A stretch of DNA of 64,000 bases, from contig OZ254174.1 in the NCBI GenBank assembly GCA_965268555.1, positions 248,001 through 312,000 on the forward strand, read 5' to 3'. Within the stretch, counting starts at the first letter, position 1. Each line of letters begins with the position of its first letter. Source of the stretch: AAA044-D11 sp965268555. GTDB lineage: Bacteria; Actinomycetota; Actinomycetes; Nanopelagicales; Nanopelagicaceae. Positions 7,929-17,515 of the stretch are shown in pieces. The notes under the pieces were generated by a model. It searched no databases, was not told the origin of the DNA, and saw only the letters and a list, made by a program, of their open reading frames with translations. The position numbers and the translations under genes were made by a program.

Positions 7929-9041
7929 ATGAACGAAATTGAAATTGGGCCAGGAAAGCGCGCCCGAGTTGGTTATTCATTCGATGACATCGCAATAGTT
8001 CCAAGTCGCCGAACTCGCGACCCAGAAGATGTTTCTATTAATTGGCAGATTGATGCTTACAAGTTCTCACTTCCAATGATGGCTGCCCCAATGGATTCAG
8101 TAGTTTCACCAGATACTGCAATTGCAATTGGAAAATTAGGTGGACTTGGAGTTTTGAATCTTGAGGGACTTTGGACCAGACATGAAGATCCAAGAATTCC
8201 ACTGGGCGAAATCGCGTCAATGCCACAAGATAAAGCGATTCGACGTATGCAAGAACTTTATGCGTTACCCATTCGCCCAGAATTAATCAAAGAGCGCATT
8301 GCCCAAATTCGCGCAGCCGGGGTAACAGTTGCTGCGGCGCTTTCGCCACAACGCACAGCCGAGCATGCAAAGGCAGTTATTGATGCAGGTGTAGATATTT
8401 TCGTAATTCGCGGTACAACAGTTAGCGCCGAACATGTCGCAACTGCAACCGCACCACTAAACCTAAAGAAGTTTATTTACGAGCTAGATGTTCCAGTAAT
8501 TGTTGGCGGTTGTGCAACCGGAACTGGCGCACTTCACTTAATGCGCGCTGGTGCTGCTGGTGTTCTAGTTGGTTTTGGTGGCGGTGCGGCGCACACAACT
8601 CGTTCTGTATTAGGTATTGCAGTTCCTATGGCATCTGCAGTTGCAGAAGTTGCATCTGCTCGCCGTGATTACATGGATGAATCTGGTGGTCGTTTTGTTC
8701 ACGTTATCGCTGATGGTTCAGTCGGAAAATCTGGCGACATTGCAAAAGCAATTGCATGTGGCGCTGATGCCGTAATGATGGGATCGCCACTTGCAAAAGC
8801 TGTTGAGTCTCCAGGAAAGGGTTGGCACTGGGGTTCTGAAGCACATCACTTGGAATTACCACGTGGCGACAGAGTTCAAGTCGGAACCGTTGGAACTCTG
8901 GAAGAAATCTTGGTCGGCCCATCGCATCTTGCTGATGGCAGCATGAATTTGTTCGGTGCACTACGACGTGCGATGGCTACATCTGGTTACTCAGATCTAA
9001 AAGAGTTCCAGCGCGTTGAAGTTGTTATCGATCGTGTCTGA
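7929..9041 (+). CDS. guaB3: GuaB3-family IMP dehydrogenase-related protein
   Basis: 370-residue IMPDH-fold barrel of the actinobacterial GuaB3 type (starts IEIGPGKRARVGYSFDDIAI), also without CBS domains. The position of the catalytic cysteine loop reads GGGAAHTTRSVLG, so the IMPDH cysteine (CTTR) is replaced by AHTTR. HVIADGSVGKSGDIAKAI and DAVMMGSPLA retain the phosphate-binding region. The physiological reaction of GuaB3 is not settled in actinobacteria. It lies between guaB and guaA, and its last 8 bases overlap the preferred guaA start, so the three are probably co-translated. Confidence 0.9.
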   Translation: MNEIEIGPGKRARVGYSFDDIAIVPSRRTRDPEDVSINWQIDAYKFSLPMMAAPMDSVVSPDTAIAIGKLGGLGVLNLEGLWTRHEDPRIPLGEIASMPQDKAIRRMQELYALPIRPELIKERIAQIRAAGVTVAAALSPQRTAEHAKAVIDAGVDIFVIRGTTVSAEHVATATAPLNLKKFIYELDVPVIVGGCATGTGALHLMRAGAAGVLVGFGGGAAHTTRSVLGIAVPMASAVAEVASARRDYMDESGGRFVHVIADGSVGKSGDIAKAIACGADAVMMGSPLAKAVESPGKGWHWGSEAHHLELPRGDRVQVGTVGTLEEILVGPSHLADGSMNLFGALRRAMATSGYSDLKEFQRVEVVIDRV

Positions 9042-10593
9042 TTCAAAAAACCAAGAACTAGTTTTAGTTGTTGATTTTGGGGCTCAATACGCGCAATTAA
9101 TCGCACGTCGAGTTCGCCAAGCCCAGGTGTATTCCGAAATAGTTCCATCATCTATGTCAATTGAAAATATGTTGGCAAAGAAGCCAGTTGCAATTATTTT
9201 ATCTGGCGGGCCATCTAGCGTTTATGAAGCTGGAGCCCCAACTCTTGATTCAAAGATCTTTGAGGCTGGTATTCCAATCTTCGGTATCTGTTACGGTTTT
9301 CAAGTAATGGCATCCGCGCTCGGTGGTGTTGTTACGCAAACTGGAAAATCAGAGTTTGGCCGCACCGAAATCTCACTTGGCTCGGAATCAAAATTATTAG
9401 CGGGACTTCCAAAATTATTTAAAGTATGGATGAGCCATGGTGACAGCGTTACTTCTGCGCCAACAGGATTTACATCTACAGCCAATACCAAAGACACACC
9501 AATTGTTGCCTTTGAAAATAGCGATGCGAAATTTGCGGGTGTTCAATTCCACCCCGAAGTTCTGCACTCGGAAAATGGCCAAGAGATATTACGGAGATGG
9601 CTAATTGATGTTGTCGGCTGTAAACCAACTTGGAATTCTGAGAACATTGTTAGCTCAGAAGTTGAAAAAATAAAGACACTAGTTGGAACTGGTCGCGTTC
9701 TATGTGGTCTTTCTGGTGGCGTTGATTCAGCCGTTGCTGCCGCAATTGTTCAACGAGCAATCGGTTCGCAATTAACCTGTGTATTTGTCGATCATGGTTT
9801 ACTTCGCGAAGGCGAAGCCGAGCAAGTAGAACGAGACTTTGTCGCCTCTACTGGTGTAAATCTTAAGGTTGTCGATGCTAAAGAACGTTTCTTGAAAGCG
9901 CTTGCTGGCGTAACTGATCCTGAAACAAAGCGAAAGATTATTGGAGCCGAATTCATTAGAGTTTTCGAAGCTGCGGCCCGCGAAATATCTGCATCTGAAC
10001 CAATTGATTATTTAGTGCAAGGAACGCTTTATCCAGATGTTGTTGAATCTGGCGGCGGCGAAGGCGCGGCAAATATTAAATCTCATCACAATGTTGGTGG
10101 ACTTCCAGATGATCTGCAGTTTAAATTAATTGAGCCACTTCGTACGCTATTTAAAGATGAAGTTAGATATGCCGGGCTATCTATGGGATTGCCTGAAGAA
10201 ATTATTTGGCGCCAACCATTTCCTGGTCCTGGTCTAGCAATTCGAATAGTTGGCGAAGTAACTGAGAATAATCTTAGAATCTTGCGAAAAGCTGATGCGA
10301 TTGCTCGAAATGAATTGCGAATTGCAGAGTTAGATCGGATAATTTGGCAGTGTCCAGTTGTTTTATTGGCTGATGTGCGAAGTGTTGGAGTGCAAGGCGA
10401 TGGCAGAACTTATGGTCATCCAATTGTTCTTCGCCCGGTCTCATCAGAAGATGCAATGACTGCAGATTGGAGTCGTATTCCTTACGAAGTATTGGAGAAG
10501 ATTTCAACTCGAATTACAAATGAGGTTCGCGAGGTAAATAGAGTGGTTCTAGATGTAACATCTAAACCGCCCGGCACAATTGAGTGGGAGTAA
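9034..10593 (+). CDS. guaA: GMP synthase (glutamine-hydrolysing)
   Basis: 519 residues. The N-terminal class I amidotransferase has VVDFGAQYAQLIARR, the nucleophile motif GICYGFQ, and the catalytic His-Glu pair FHPEV. The ATP-pyrophosphatase domain has the P-loop LSGGVDSAVAAA, and the C-terminal dimerisation domain ends in PPGTIEWE. It converts XMP to GMP. I chose GTG at 9034 because it gives an 8-base overlap (GTGTCTGA) with guaB3 and the residues after it match the normal start of the family; a TTG at 9016 would add six residues and lengthen the overlap. Confidence 0.96.
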   Translation: MSDSKNQELVLVVDFGAQYAQLIARRVRQAQVYSEIVPSSMSIENMLAKKPVAIILSGGPSSVYEAGAPTLDSKIFEAGIPIFGICYGFQVMASALGGVVTQTGKSEFGRTEISLGSESKLLAGLPKLFKVWMSHGDSVTSAPTGFTSTANTKDTPIVAFENSDAKFAGVQFHPEVLHSENGQEILRRWLIDVVGCKPTWNSENIVSSEVEKIKTLVGTGRVLCGLSGGVDSAVAAAIVQRAIGSQLTCVFVDHGLLREGEAEQVERDFVASTGVNLKVVDAKERFLKALAGVTDPETKRKIIGAEFIRVFEAAAREISASEPIDYLVQGTLYPDVVESGGGEGAANIKSHHNVGGLPDDLQFKLIEPLRTLFKDEVRYAGLSMGLPEEIIWRQPFPGPGLAIRIVGEVTENNLRILRKADAIARNELRIAELDRIIWQCPVVLLADVRSVGVQGDGRTYGHPIVLRPVSSEDAMTADWSRIPYEVLEKISTRITNEVREVNRVVLDVTSKPPGTIEWE

Positions 10594-10596
10594 GAA

Positions 10597-11286
10597 GTGA
10601 AGCAAAGAACTATTGTTTTAGTCGTTGCGACCATGGTCGCGACGCTTCTTGCTTCGCCATACGCGGGTGCCGATGAGAAATCAAAGAAGGCAAAGAAGGT
10701 TGCGCAAGCTTCGACGCTAACTCCGATTTGTAAACCAACAAACGCAGTAGGCAAATCTCCAAAGCGCTTAGCAGTCCCATCAATAAAACGCCCACACGTG
10801 AATAAAACTTTTACGCTAAAAACAAATTGTGGTGAAATTCAAATCGCGGCTGACGGTGTGAATGCCCCGCTAACAGTTATTTCAATGACATATCTTGCAA
10901 ATCGATCCTACTTTGATAATTCGCCATGTCATCGCTTAACAACACAGGGAATTTTTGTTCTGCAATGTGGCGACCCAACAGCTTCAGGTTCAGGTGGCCC
11001 AGCGTGGCAAGTACCAGATGAAAATCTGCCAAAGGGAAGTGGAAATATTTATCCTGCGGGATCAGTCGCAATGGCGAACTCGGGTCCAAATACAAATGGC
11101 AGCCAATTCTTTATTGTTTATAAAGATAATTCCGCGCTTGGCCCAAATTATTCACTCTGGGGCAAAGTCACTAAAGGTCTAGATATTGTTCAGGCGGTAG
11201 CAGCGCTAGGTTCCAATAATTCAAATAGGCCCGGCGATGGCGCACCTAATCAAGCAATAACAATTGAAAGTGCACGTGCGCGTTAA
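10597..11286 (+). CDS. Secreted cyclophilin-type peptidyl-prolyl isomerase
   Basis: 229 residues. An N-terminal hydrophobic signal segment (about residues 5-25) is followed by a lysine-rich spacer (KSKKAKKVAQ) and a cyclophilin domain from about residue 67. The domain keeps FDNSPCHRLTTQGIFVLQCGD (as FDNSPCHRLT and FVLQCGD), AMANSGPNTNGSQFFI, and LWGKVTKGLDIV. The catalytic arginine position of FHR reads CHR, so the arginine is kept. Likely folds exported proteins. GTG start 3 bases after the guaA stop. Its TAA abuts the stop of the convergent PIG-L gene with no gap. Confidence 0.9.
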   Translation: MKQRTIVLVVATMVATLLASPYAGADEKSKKAKKVAQASTLTPICKPTNAVGKSPKRLAVPSIKRPHVNKTFTLKTNCGEIQIAADGVNAPLTVISMTYLANRSYFDNSPCHRLTTQGIFVLQCGDPTASGSGGPAWQVPDENLPKGSGNIYPAGSVAMANSGPNTNGSQFFIVYKDNSALGPNYSLWGKVTKGLDIVQAVAALGSNNSNRPGDGAPNQAITIESARAR

Positions 11287-12012
11287 TTAATCGCTTGAAA
11301 CTATTCTAAATATCTCGGCTACTCGGCCATCTGGAAGACCATTTAATTTAGCGTTTCGCTCGCCCCACTCCCGAATCATGTTCTCCAAGTTTGGATTATG
11401 CGCGGTCTGGCTTACATGCGCTTTTAGTGCAGCAATCTTCTTATCAAAGGTATCTGTTACATCTATGAAGTGATCCGGGGTGTGATGTGACATCACCCAA
11501 ACTTCGCGAACGCGCCAAGGCTCAAGGCCTTCATCTTTGAGTAAATCTTCAAAGGCAAATGGGTTTCGGGCATCTGGATACACCGCTTGAATTGCCGCTT
11601 CGCCAGCCGCCATATGATCTGGATGACTTGAAAAGAGTCGATCCCAATTTCGTTCTGGACTTTGAATCAACATGCGGTCCGGTTTTCTCTTTCTGATTTC
11701 GCGAACTATCTGTTTGCGCAATTCAATGGTTGGAACTAACCAGCCATCGCGATGATTTAGAAATTCGATATTTGTTACACCTAGTACTTTGCCGGCATCA
11801 CGTTGTTCACGTTGGCGAATTTTTGGCATCTCTTCGCGCGGAACTTCTGGGTCTTCGCCACCTTGATCGCCATTCGTGCAGATGCAGTACGAGACTTCGA
11901 TTCCCCGTGCCGTCCACTGTGCAATAGTTCCAGCGGCCCCAAAATCAAGGTCATCTGGGTGAGCTGTTACAACGAGGACGCGTTTGATTTCAGAATCATC
12001 TAGTGGAGGCAT
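11287..12012 (-). CDS. PIG-L/LmbE-family zinc deacetylase
   Basis: 241 residues. The zinc motif AHPDD (about 17-21) and the second metal histidine in SHPDH (about 129-133) are present, as in LmbE/MshB/BshB-type N-acetyl-sugar deacetylases. It is clearly different from the MshB homologue at 55293. The C-terminal half (MSHHTPDHFIDVTDTFDKK, as HHTPDHF and DVTDTF) resembles Mca/BshB relatives that act on conjugates or small amides, but the substrate cannot be named. It is divergent from pcrA, and the minus-strand -10 TAAGAT ends 6 bases before ATG. Confidence 0.8.
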   Translation of the reverse strand: MPPLDDSEIKRVLVVTAHPDDLDFGAAGTIAQWTARGIEVSYCICTNGDQGGEDPEVPREEMPKIRQREQRDAGKVLGVTNIEFLNHRDGWLVPTIELRKQIVREIRKRKPDRMLIQSPERNWDRLFSSHPDHMAAGEAAIQAVYPDARNPFAFEDLLKDEGLEPWRVREVWVMSHHTPDHFIDVTDTFDKKIAALKAHVSQTAHNPNLENMIREWGERNAKLNGLPDGRVAEIFRIVSSD

Positions 12013-12024
12013 TGGGCAATCTTA
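12010..12024 (-). promoter_or_regulatory. Leaderless promoter -10 for the PIG-L gene
   Basis: On the minus strand, TAAGAT (12024-12019) ends 6 bases before ATG (12012-12010). It is nearly identical to the start region of the gene at 48109 (CCTAAGATTG then ATG). Confidence 0.65.
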
Positions 12025-12052
12025 GGAGAACTTGATACTTAATGTGAGTCGT

Positions 12053-12068
12053 TAGACTCCGACTCATG
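12053..12068 (+). promoter_or_regulatory. Leaderless promoter -10 for pcrA
   Basis: TAGACT (12053-12058) ends 7 bases before ATG 12066. A TTGATA at 12032-12037 is a possible -35, though its 15-base spacer is short. Confidence 0.6.
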
Positions 12069-14291
12069 TCACAAGAAGCCCTGGTAGCTGGGTTGAACCC
12101 ACAACAGCAAGCCGCTGTAATACATCAGGGTTCGCCATTGCTCGTAGTGGCCGGTGCCGGATCAGGTAAAACTCGGGTATTAACTCGTCGCATTGCTTAT
12201 TTATTGGGAGAACGGGGAGTTAATCCTTACGAAGTTTTAGCAATCACTTTCACAAATAAGGCTGCAGCCGAAATGAAAGAGCGAGTTGCTGATCTAGTTG
12301 GCGATCGCGCTCGATCTATGTGGGTATCAACATTTCACTCCGCCTGCGTGCGAATCCTGCGACAGGAAGCGGCAAAGCTCGGATATTCAAACTCATTCAC
12401 AATTTATGACTCATCAGATAGTTTGCGATTAATTACTCTGGTTATGAAAGATATGAATTTAGATATTAAACGCTATGCACCACGAGCAGTGGCAGGATTA
12501 ATTTCGCAAGCAAAGAATGAATTACAAGGCCCGGCTGATTTTGTGCAATCTGCAGATAATGCGTTCAACGAAGTCGTTGCTGAAATCTTCGCCCACTATC
12601 AGAAGCGGTTAGTGAGTGCGAATGCTATGGATTTTGATGATTTAATTGGAAGAACCGTGGAAATTCTCCAGCGCAATCCCGAAAGTCGCCAACGCTACCG
12701 CTCAAGATTTAAGCACGTCTTAGTGGACGAATATCAAGATACTAATCATGCGCAATACATGTTAATCAAAGAACTCGTAGGTACCGAGGGCGAAGGAATC
12801 CCACTCGCAGAACTCTGCGTTGTTGGTGATGCCGATCAATCTATTTATGCCTTCCGTGGCGCTAACATCAGAAATATTCTGCAATTTGAGGCGGATTACC
12901 CAAGTGCTAAGACAATTCTTTTAGAACAAAATTACCGCTCAACACAGAATATTCTTAACGCAGCAAATGCGGTGATTGCTAATAATGAAGGTCGGAAGGC
13001 AAAGAATCTCTGGTCGGAATCTGGATCCGGCGCAAAAATAACTGGATATGTTGCCGAGAGCGAACATGATGAAGCCGACAATATTGTTTCGGAAATTGGC
13101 AGATTGCGCCGCGAAAATATTTCACAACCTGGTGATGCTGCAATTTTTTATCGTACAAATGCGCAATCTCGCGTCTTTGAAGAAGTCTTCTTGCGATCAG
13201 CAATTCCTTACAAGGTAGTTGGGGGAGTTCGCTTCTATGAACGCAAAGAAGTAAAAGACTTTCTCGCCTATCTAAGAGTTTTGGTCAATAGTGAAGATGA
13301 GATCTCACTTCGTAGAATTATTAATACTCCTAAACGTGGAATCGGCGATCGCGCTTTAGATACCGTTGATCTATATGCAAAGAGTGCGGGGCTTTCATTC
13401 TGGAGCGCACTAAACCAAGCTGCACAAGTTCCAGGTATCCCAACTAGATCAATCGCAGCAATTAATGATTTCGTACATTTAATCTCATCACTAACAGTTT
13501 TAGTGGAAGCAAAGACCCGACCTTCAGTTATTGCACAAGCGGTCTTAGAGCAGTCGGGATTACTTTACGAACTTGAGAAAAGTGATGATCTGCAAGATGA
13601 GAGCAGAGTAGAAAACTTACAAGAATTAGTCTCAGTAGCAGTTGAATACGAAGAGGGTGAAGTTGAAGAGGGCGAAGAGATTTCACTTCTTGGCTTCTTA
13701 GAAAATGTCTCACTTGTTGCCGACTCGGATCAAATTCCTGATGGTGAAGATCATGGCGGTGTCGTAACTTTGATGACACTACACACTGCAAAGGGGCTGG
13801 AATTTCCCACAGTGTTTTTAACTGGAATGGAAGAGGGAATATTTCCGCACTCTCGAACTCTTGGTGATCGTGAAGAGATTGAAGAAGAGCGTCGTTTGGC
13901 ATATGTTGGTTTAACGAGAGCACGCGAACGGTTATATATTTCTAGATCTGAATACCGAAGTTCTTGGGGCGCACCAACTTACAATCCACCTTCACGTTTT
14001 CTTGCTGAAATTCCTGATGAAGTTATCGAGTGGAATGAACACGCCCCTGCGCCGACTCGTGCAAGTGTTTTGAAAACTTCACATTTCACGCCAGCACCAC
14101 GAGCAACCGGGCGAAAGGTTTCAACAACGATGGTTTTGGAAGTTGGAGATCGTGTGTCACATGACACATTCGGATTAGGCTCTGTAGTTGCCGTAATTGG
14201 CAGCGGCGATCGCGCAGAAGCCACCATCAACTTTGGTTCGCTCGGCGAAAAACGGTTATTGCTGCGATATGCGCCGGTAGAGAAGCTCTAA
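12066..14291 (+). CDS. pcrA: ATP-dependent DNA helicase PcrA/UvrD
   Basis: 741-residue superfamily 1A 3'-5' helicase used in nucleotide excision repair and replication restart. Motif I is AGAGSGKT (about 30-37), motif Ia ITFTNKAAAEM, motif II VDEYQDTN, motif III GDADQSIYAFRGA, motif IV QNYRS, motif V TLHTAKGLEF and motif VI VGLTRARERL. The C-terminal ~50 residues form the Tudor-like RNA-polymerase/DNA contact module of PcrA (VGDRVSHDTFGLGSV). Full length and single-gene. Its divergent partner is the PIG-L gene. Confidence 0.96.
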   Translation: MSQEALVAGLNPQQQAAVIHQGSPLLVVAGAGSGKTRVLTRRIAYLLGERGVNPYEVLAITFTNKAAAEMKERVADLVGDRARSMWVSTFHSACVRILRQEAAKLGYSNSFTIYDSSDSLRLITLVMKDMNLDIKRYAPRAVAGLISQAKNELQGPADFVQSADNAFNEVVAEIFAHYQKRLVSANAMDFDDLIGRTVEILQRNPESRQRYRSRFKHVLVDEYQDTNHAQYMLIKELVGTEGEGIPLAELCVVGDADQSIYAFRGANIRNILQFEADYPSAKTILLEQNYRSTQNILNAANAVIANNEGRKAKNLWSESGSGAKITGYVAESEHDEADNIVSEIGRLRRENISQPGDAAIFYRTNAQSRVFEEVFLRSAIPYKVVGGVRFYERKEVKDFLAYLRVLVNSEDEISLRRIINTPKRGIGDRALDTVDLYAKSAGLSFWSALNQAAQVPGIPTRSIAAINDFVHLISSLTVLVEAKTRPSVIAQAVLEQSGLLYELEKSDDLQDESRVENLQELVSVAVEYEEGEVEEGEEISLLGFLENVSLVADSDQIPDGEDHGGVVTLMTLHTAKGLEFPTVFLTGMEEGIFPHSRTLGDREEIEEERRLAYVGLTRARERLYISRSEYRSSWGAPTYNPPSRFLAEIPDEVIEWNEHAPAPTRASVLKTSHFTPAPRATGRKVSTTMVLEVGDRVSHDTFGLGSVVAVIGSGDRAEATINFGSLGEKRLLLRYAPVEKL

Positions 14292-14360
14292 ATAACCACT
14301 AAGATTTCCGCTATTCGTGATGAAAATTAATTGAAGCGCAAACAATGAACGGGGTAACTA

Positions 14361-15521
14361 GTGGATCTCTTTGAGTATCAAGCCCGAGATCTTTTCGAAT
14401 CACATGGCGTTCCAGTTTTAGGTGGCGCAGTTGCGTTTACACCTGCAGAAGCTGGCGCAGCAGCCGAATCAATGGGCGGACGTGTTGTCGTAAAAGCGCA
14501 AGTAAAAGTTGGTGGCCGCGGAAAAGCAGGTGGCGTCAAACTTGCTGAAAGTGCGAAGGATGCCGAAGAAAAAGCAGCAGCAATTCTTGGAATGGATATT
14601 AAAGGTCATATCGTTCACAAAGTAATGATTGCGCAAGCTGCACCAATCGAAGCTGAATACTATTTAGCAATTTTATTAGACCGAGCAAATCGTAATTTCC
14701 TAGTTATGGCATCAGTTGCTGGTGGTATGGAGATTGAAGAAGTTGCGCATAAGACACCGGAAAAATTAGCAAGAGTCGGAATTAACCCAAATACTGGAAT
14801 CTCAAAAGAAAAGGCTCGCGAAATTGTACTTGCCGGAGCCTTTCCTGCAGATGTTGTAGATCAGGTTGTAGATGTTCTACTCAAACTTTGGGCGGCTTTT
14901 GTTGCCGAAGATGCAACACTTATGGAGATTAATCCATTAGTAAAAACAAGCGATGGCAAAGTTGTTGCACTAGATGGCAAGGTTACTTTGGATGACAGTG
15001 CAGATTTCCGTCATCCTAATCACGAGGCTTTAATTGATCATGCTGCTGCAAATCCACTAGAGGCCGCAGCAAAAGAAAAGAATCTCAATTATGTAAAGCT
15101 AGATGGCCAAGTTGGAATTATTGGAAACGGCGCTGGATTAGTTATGAGCACGCTAGATGTTGTTGCTTATGCCGGTGAAAAATTCGGCGTTAAGCCAGCA
15201 AACTTCCTTGATATTGGCGGCGGCGCTTCAGCTCAAGTTATGGCTGATGGGTTAGGAATTATTCTTGGCGATACTGATGTGCGAAGCGTATTTGTAAATG
15301 TCTTCGGCGGAATCACCGCATGCGATGCAGTTGCTAATGGCATTGTGCAGGCGCTAACAATGTTGGGCGATAAAGCTACAAAGCCAATTGTTGTCCGTCT
15401 TGATGGCAACAATGTGCTTGAAGGACGCCGCATTCTCAACGAAGCTGCGCACCCTCTAATTCAGCAAGTTGAAACTATGGATGGCGCAGCAGCACGCGCT
15501 GCAGAATTGGCGGCAAAGTAA
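14361..15521 (+). CDS. sucC: Succinyl-CoA ligase beta subunit
   Basis: 386 residues, ADP/GDP-forming. It starts DLFEYQARDLFESHGVPV (as DLFEYQARDLF); the ATP-grasp domain carries VVKAQVKVGGRGKAGGVKLA (as VKVGGRGKAGGV), and the C-terminal CoA-ligase domain has GNGAGLVMSTLD and NIFGGI-like NVFGGITACD. It joins succinyl-CoA to substrate-level phosphorylation in the TCA cycle. GTG start with a weak GGGG 6 bases upstream. It is immediately followed by sucD with no intergenic base. Confidence 0.96.
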   Translation: MDLFEYQARDLFESHGVPVLGGAVAFTPAEAGAAAESMGGRVVVKAQVKVGGRGKAGGVKLAESAKDAEEKAAAILGMDIKGHIVHKVMIAQAAPIEAEYYLAILLDRANRNFLVMASVAGGMEIEEVAHKTPEKLARVGINPNTGISKEKAREIVLAGAFPADVVDQVVDVLLKLWAAFVAEDATLMEINPLVKTSDGKVVALDGKVTLDDSADFRHPNHEALIDHAAANPLEAAAKEKNLNYVKLDGQVGIIGNGAGLVMSTLDVVAYAGEKFGVKPANFLDIGGGASAQVMADGLGIILGDTDVRSVFVNVFGGITACDAVANGIVQALTMLGDKATKPIVVRLDGNNVLEGRRILNEAAHPLIQQVETMDGAAARAAELAAK

Positions 15522-16412
15522 ATGGCTATCTTTATAAATGAAAATACCAAAGTTCTAGTTCAAGGAATGACTGGTTCTGAAGGAACAAAGCACACTGCTC
15601 GAATGATCAAATCTGGAACCAAAATTGTTGGGGGAGTAACACCCGGTAAAGGTGGCCAGAGCGTTGAAATCGAAGGTGTAACGCTTCCGGTTTTCAATAG
15701 TGTTACCGAAGCTGTTGCTGCAACTGGTGCCAACGCATCCGTTGTCTTCGTTCCACCTAAGTTTGCAAAGGCTGCAGTTATTGATGCGATTGATGCCAAG
15801 CTGCCACTAGTTGTTGTTATCACTGAAGGAATTCCAGTTCATGACTCTGCAGCTTTCTATGCATATGCAGTAGAAAAGGGAACAACTCGACTTGTTGGTC
15901 CAAACTGCCCAGGCCTTATAAGTCCCGGAAAATCTAATATTGGAATTATTCCAGCAGATATAACTGGCCCTGGAAGAATCGGGTTGGTCTCTAAATCTGG
16001 AACACTTACCTACCAAATGATGTATGAACTCCGCGACTTTGGATTTAGTACAGCAGTTGGAATCGGTGGCGATCCAATTATCGGAACAACACATATTGAT
16101 TGCCTAAAGGCATTTCAAGATGATCCTGATACTGATGCCATCGTAATGATTGGTGAAATTGGTGGTGATGCTGAAGAGCGCGCTGCAACATTTATTGGTG
16201 AATATGTAACAAAGCCAGTCGTAGGTTATGTCGCAGGGTTCACCGCTCCAGAAGGGAAAACGATGGGCCATGCTGGCGCAATTGTTTCTGGTTCATCTGG
16301 AACTGCAGCTGCTAAGCAAGCCGCACTAGAAGCAGTTGGGGTTAAAGTTGGAAAGACGCCAAGTGAAACAGCGCAGTTAATGCGCGATATTTTAAATAAT
16401 AAAAAGGGTTAA
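15522..16412 (+). CDS. sucD: Succinyl-CoA ligase alpha subunit
   Basis: 296 residues. The Rossmann CoA-binding domain starts IFINENTKVLVQGMTGSEG (as VLVQGMTGSEG); the phosphorylated histidine lies in GHAGAIVSGSSGTAAAK (as GHAGAIVSG). GPNCPGLISPG and IGGDPIIGTT complete the active site. Its ATG directly follows the sucC stop. The order sucC-sucD-(PerM-like)-purN-purH matches the mycobacterial arrangement. Confidence 0.96.
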   Translation: MAIFINENTKVLVQGMTGSEGTKHTARMIKSGTKIVGGVTPGKGGQSVEIEGVTLPVFNSVTEAVAATGANASVVFVPPKFAKAAVIDAIDAKLPLVVVITEGIPVHDSAAFYAYAVEKGTTRLVGPNCPGLISPGKSNIGIIPADITGPGRIGLVSKSGTLTYQMMYELRDFGFSTAVGIGGDPIIGTTHIDCLKAFQDDPDTDAIVMIGEIGGDAEERAATFIGEYVTKPVVGYVAGFTAPEGKTMGHAGAIVSGSSGTAAAKQAALEAVGVKVGKTPSETAQLMRDILNNKKG

Positions 16413-16417
16413 TTTAA

Positions 16418-17515
16418 ATGGGCCGCATCCTGCTGGTAACTTTTCAACAGGCACTGCGCAGTGTGGCCCTAACGCTTCTGCCACTTAGTTTTATAGCGCT
16501 ATTCGCCTGGTCAACCGCGGGAAGTGCTACTGGAAATACTTCTGATCCAATACGTGCTGCGCTTTGGATCTGGCTTTCAAGCCATCTAATACCCTTTGAT
16601 TTATCACTTGCTTCAGGATTTTCTAGTGGTGCCTTAACTTATCTTCCTTTGGGCGCGGTTATTTTTCCTTGGCTTGCAGTGCGAAATGGCTTTAGACGAG
16701 CAAGTGAATTTCTTGATAATCCACGTGGCGCAAGATCTTTCTTGGTTATTTGGTATGTTGGAATTGCATCTGCAGCTTCCTTCTTCTCGCAGAGTGAGAA
16801 TATAAAAGCAAACCTCATTTTGACTCCGGTTTATGTTTTAGTCATTTCACTAAGCGCCACGGTTGATTACAACACAACGCTTTTTACTAGGGCTAGATTC
16901 CTTGGATATTCCGCAATCACACTTGTAGGACTGGCCTTAATTCTTCTTGGAACTTTACTTGCACTGCACTTTAATATCGTAAAATCGCTAGCTGTTGTGA
17001 TCCAACCAGGAATCGTAGGTGGGATTCTATTTACTTTTCTTCAAGTGCTTTACTTGCCAAATTTAGCCATAGCGACCCTCTCCTATCTTTTCGGTACTGG
17101 ATTCTCACTTGGACTTGGAACGCATATCTCACCAACAACCTTTGACTTGAATTCACTTCCAGCGATTCCATTATTGGGAGCACTCCCAACATCAACTCAT
17201 CCATTGCTTCAAATCTCTTTAATAATTCCTGTCTTAATCTTGCTGCTAAATCAATTAGCGATTTTTAGAACTTTTAGTGAATTTAGGGTTAGGCAGAGCG
17301 AAGCTATCAAAACCTTGGTGCCAACTCTTCTTGTAATCACCGTTATTTCATACTTTGCCGGAGGAACACTTCTGACTCAGGATATGGATCCAGTTGGCGT
17401 AATTTGGTGGAAGCTTCCCGCGTTATTCGCTGCAATTTCTCTCTCACTGCTAATCATTGGACTTTATATTCCTAAGCTTGTGAGAATAATTAGAGCTCAC
17501 AAGAGCGAGATTTAA
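16418..17515 (+). CDS. PerM/DUF6350-like multi-pass membrane protein
   Basis: 365 residues, strongly hydrophobic, with roughly eight to ten predicted membrane spans (for example VALTLLPLSFIALFAW, ITLVGLALILLGTLLAL, LQISLIIPVLILLL). No catalytic motif is visible. Its place between sucD and purN is the place of mycobacterial perM (Rv0955), whose product supports cell division under stress; that identity is inferred mainly from position and topology. It ends TAA directly against the purN ATG. Confidence 0.75.
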   Translation: MGRILLVTFQQALRSVALTLLPLSFIALFAWSTAGSATGNTSDPIRAALWIWLSSHLIPFDLSLASGFSSGALTYLPLGAVIFPWLAVRNGFRRASEFLDNPRGARSFLVIWYVGIASAASFFSQSENIKANLILTPVYVLVISLSATVDYNTTLFTRARFLGYSAITLVGLALILLGTLLALHFNIVKSLAVVIQPGIVGGILFTFLQVLYLPNLAIATLSYLFGTGFSLGLGTHISPTTFDLNSLPAIPLLGALPTSTHPLLQISLIIPVLILLLNQLAIFRTFSEFRVRQSEAIKTLVPTLLVITVISYFAGGTLLTQDMDPVGVIWWKLPALFAAISLSLLIIGLYIPKLVRIIRAHKSEI

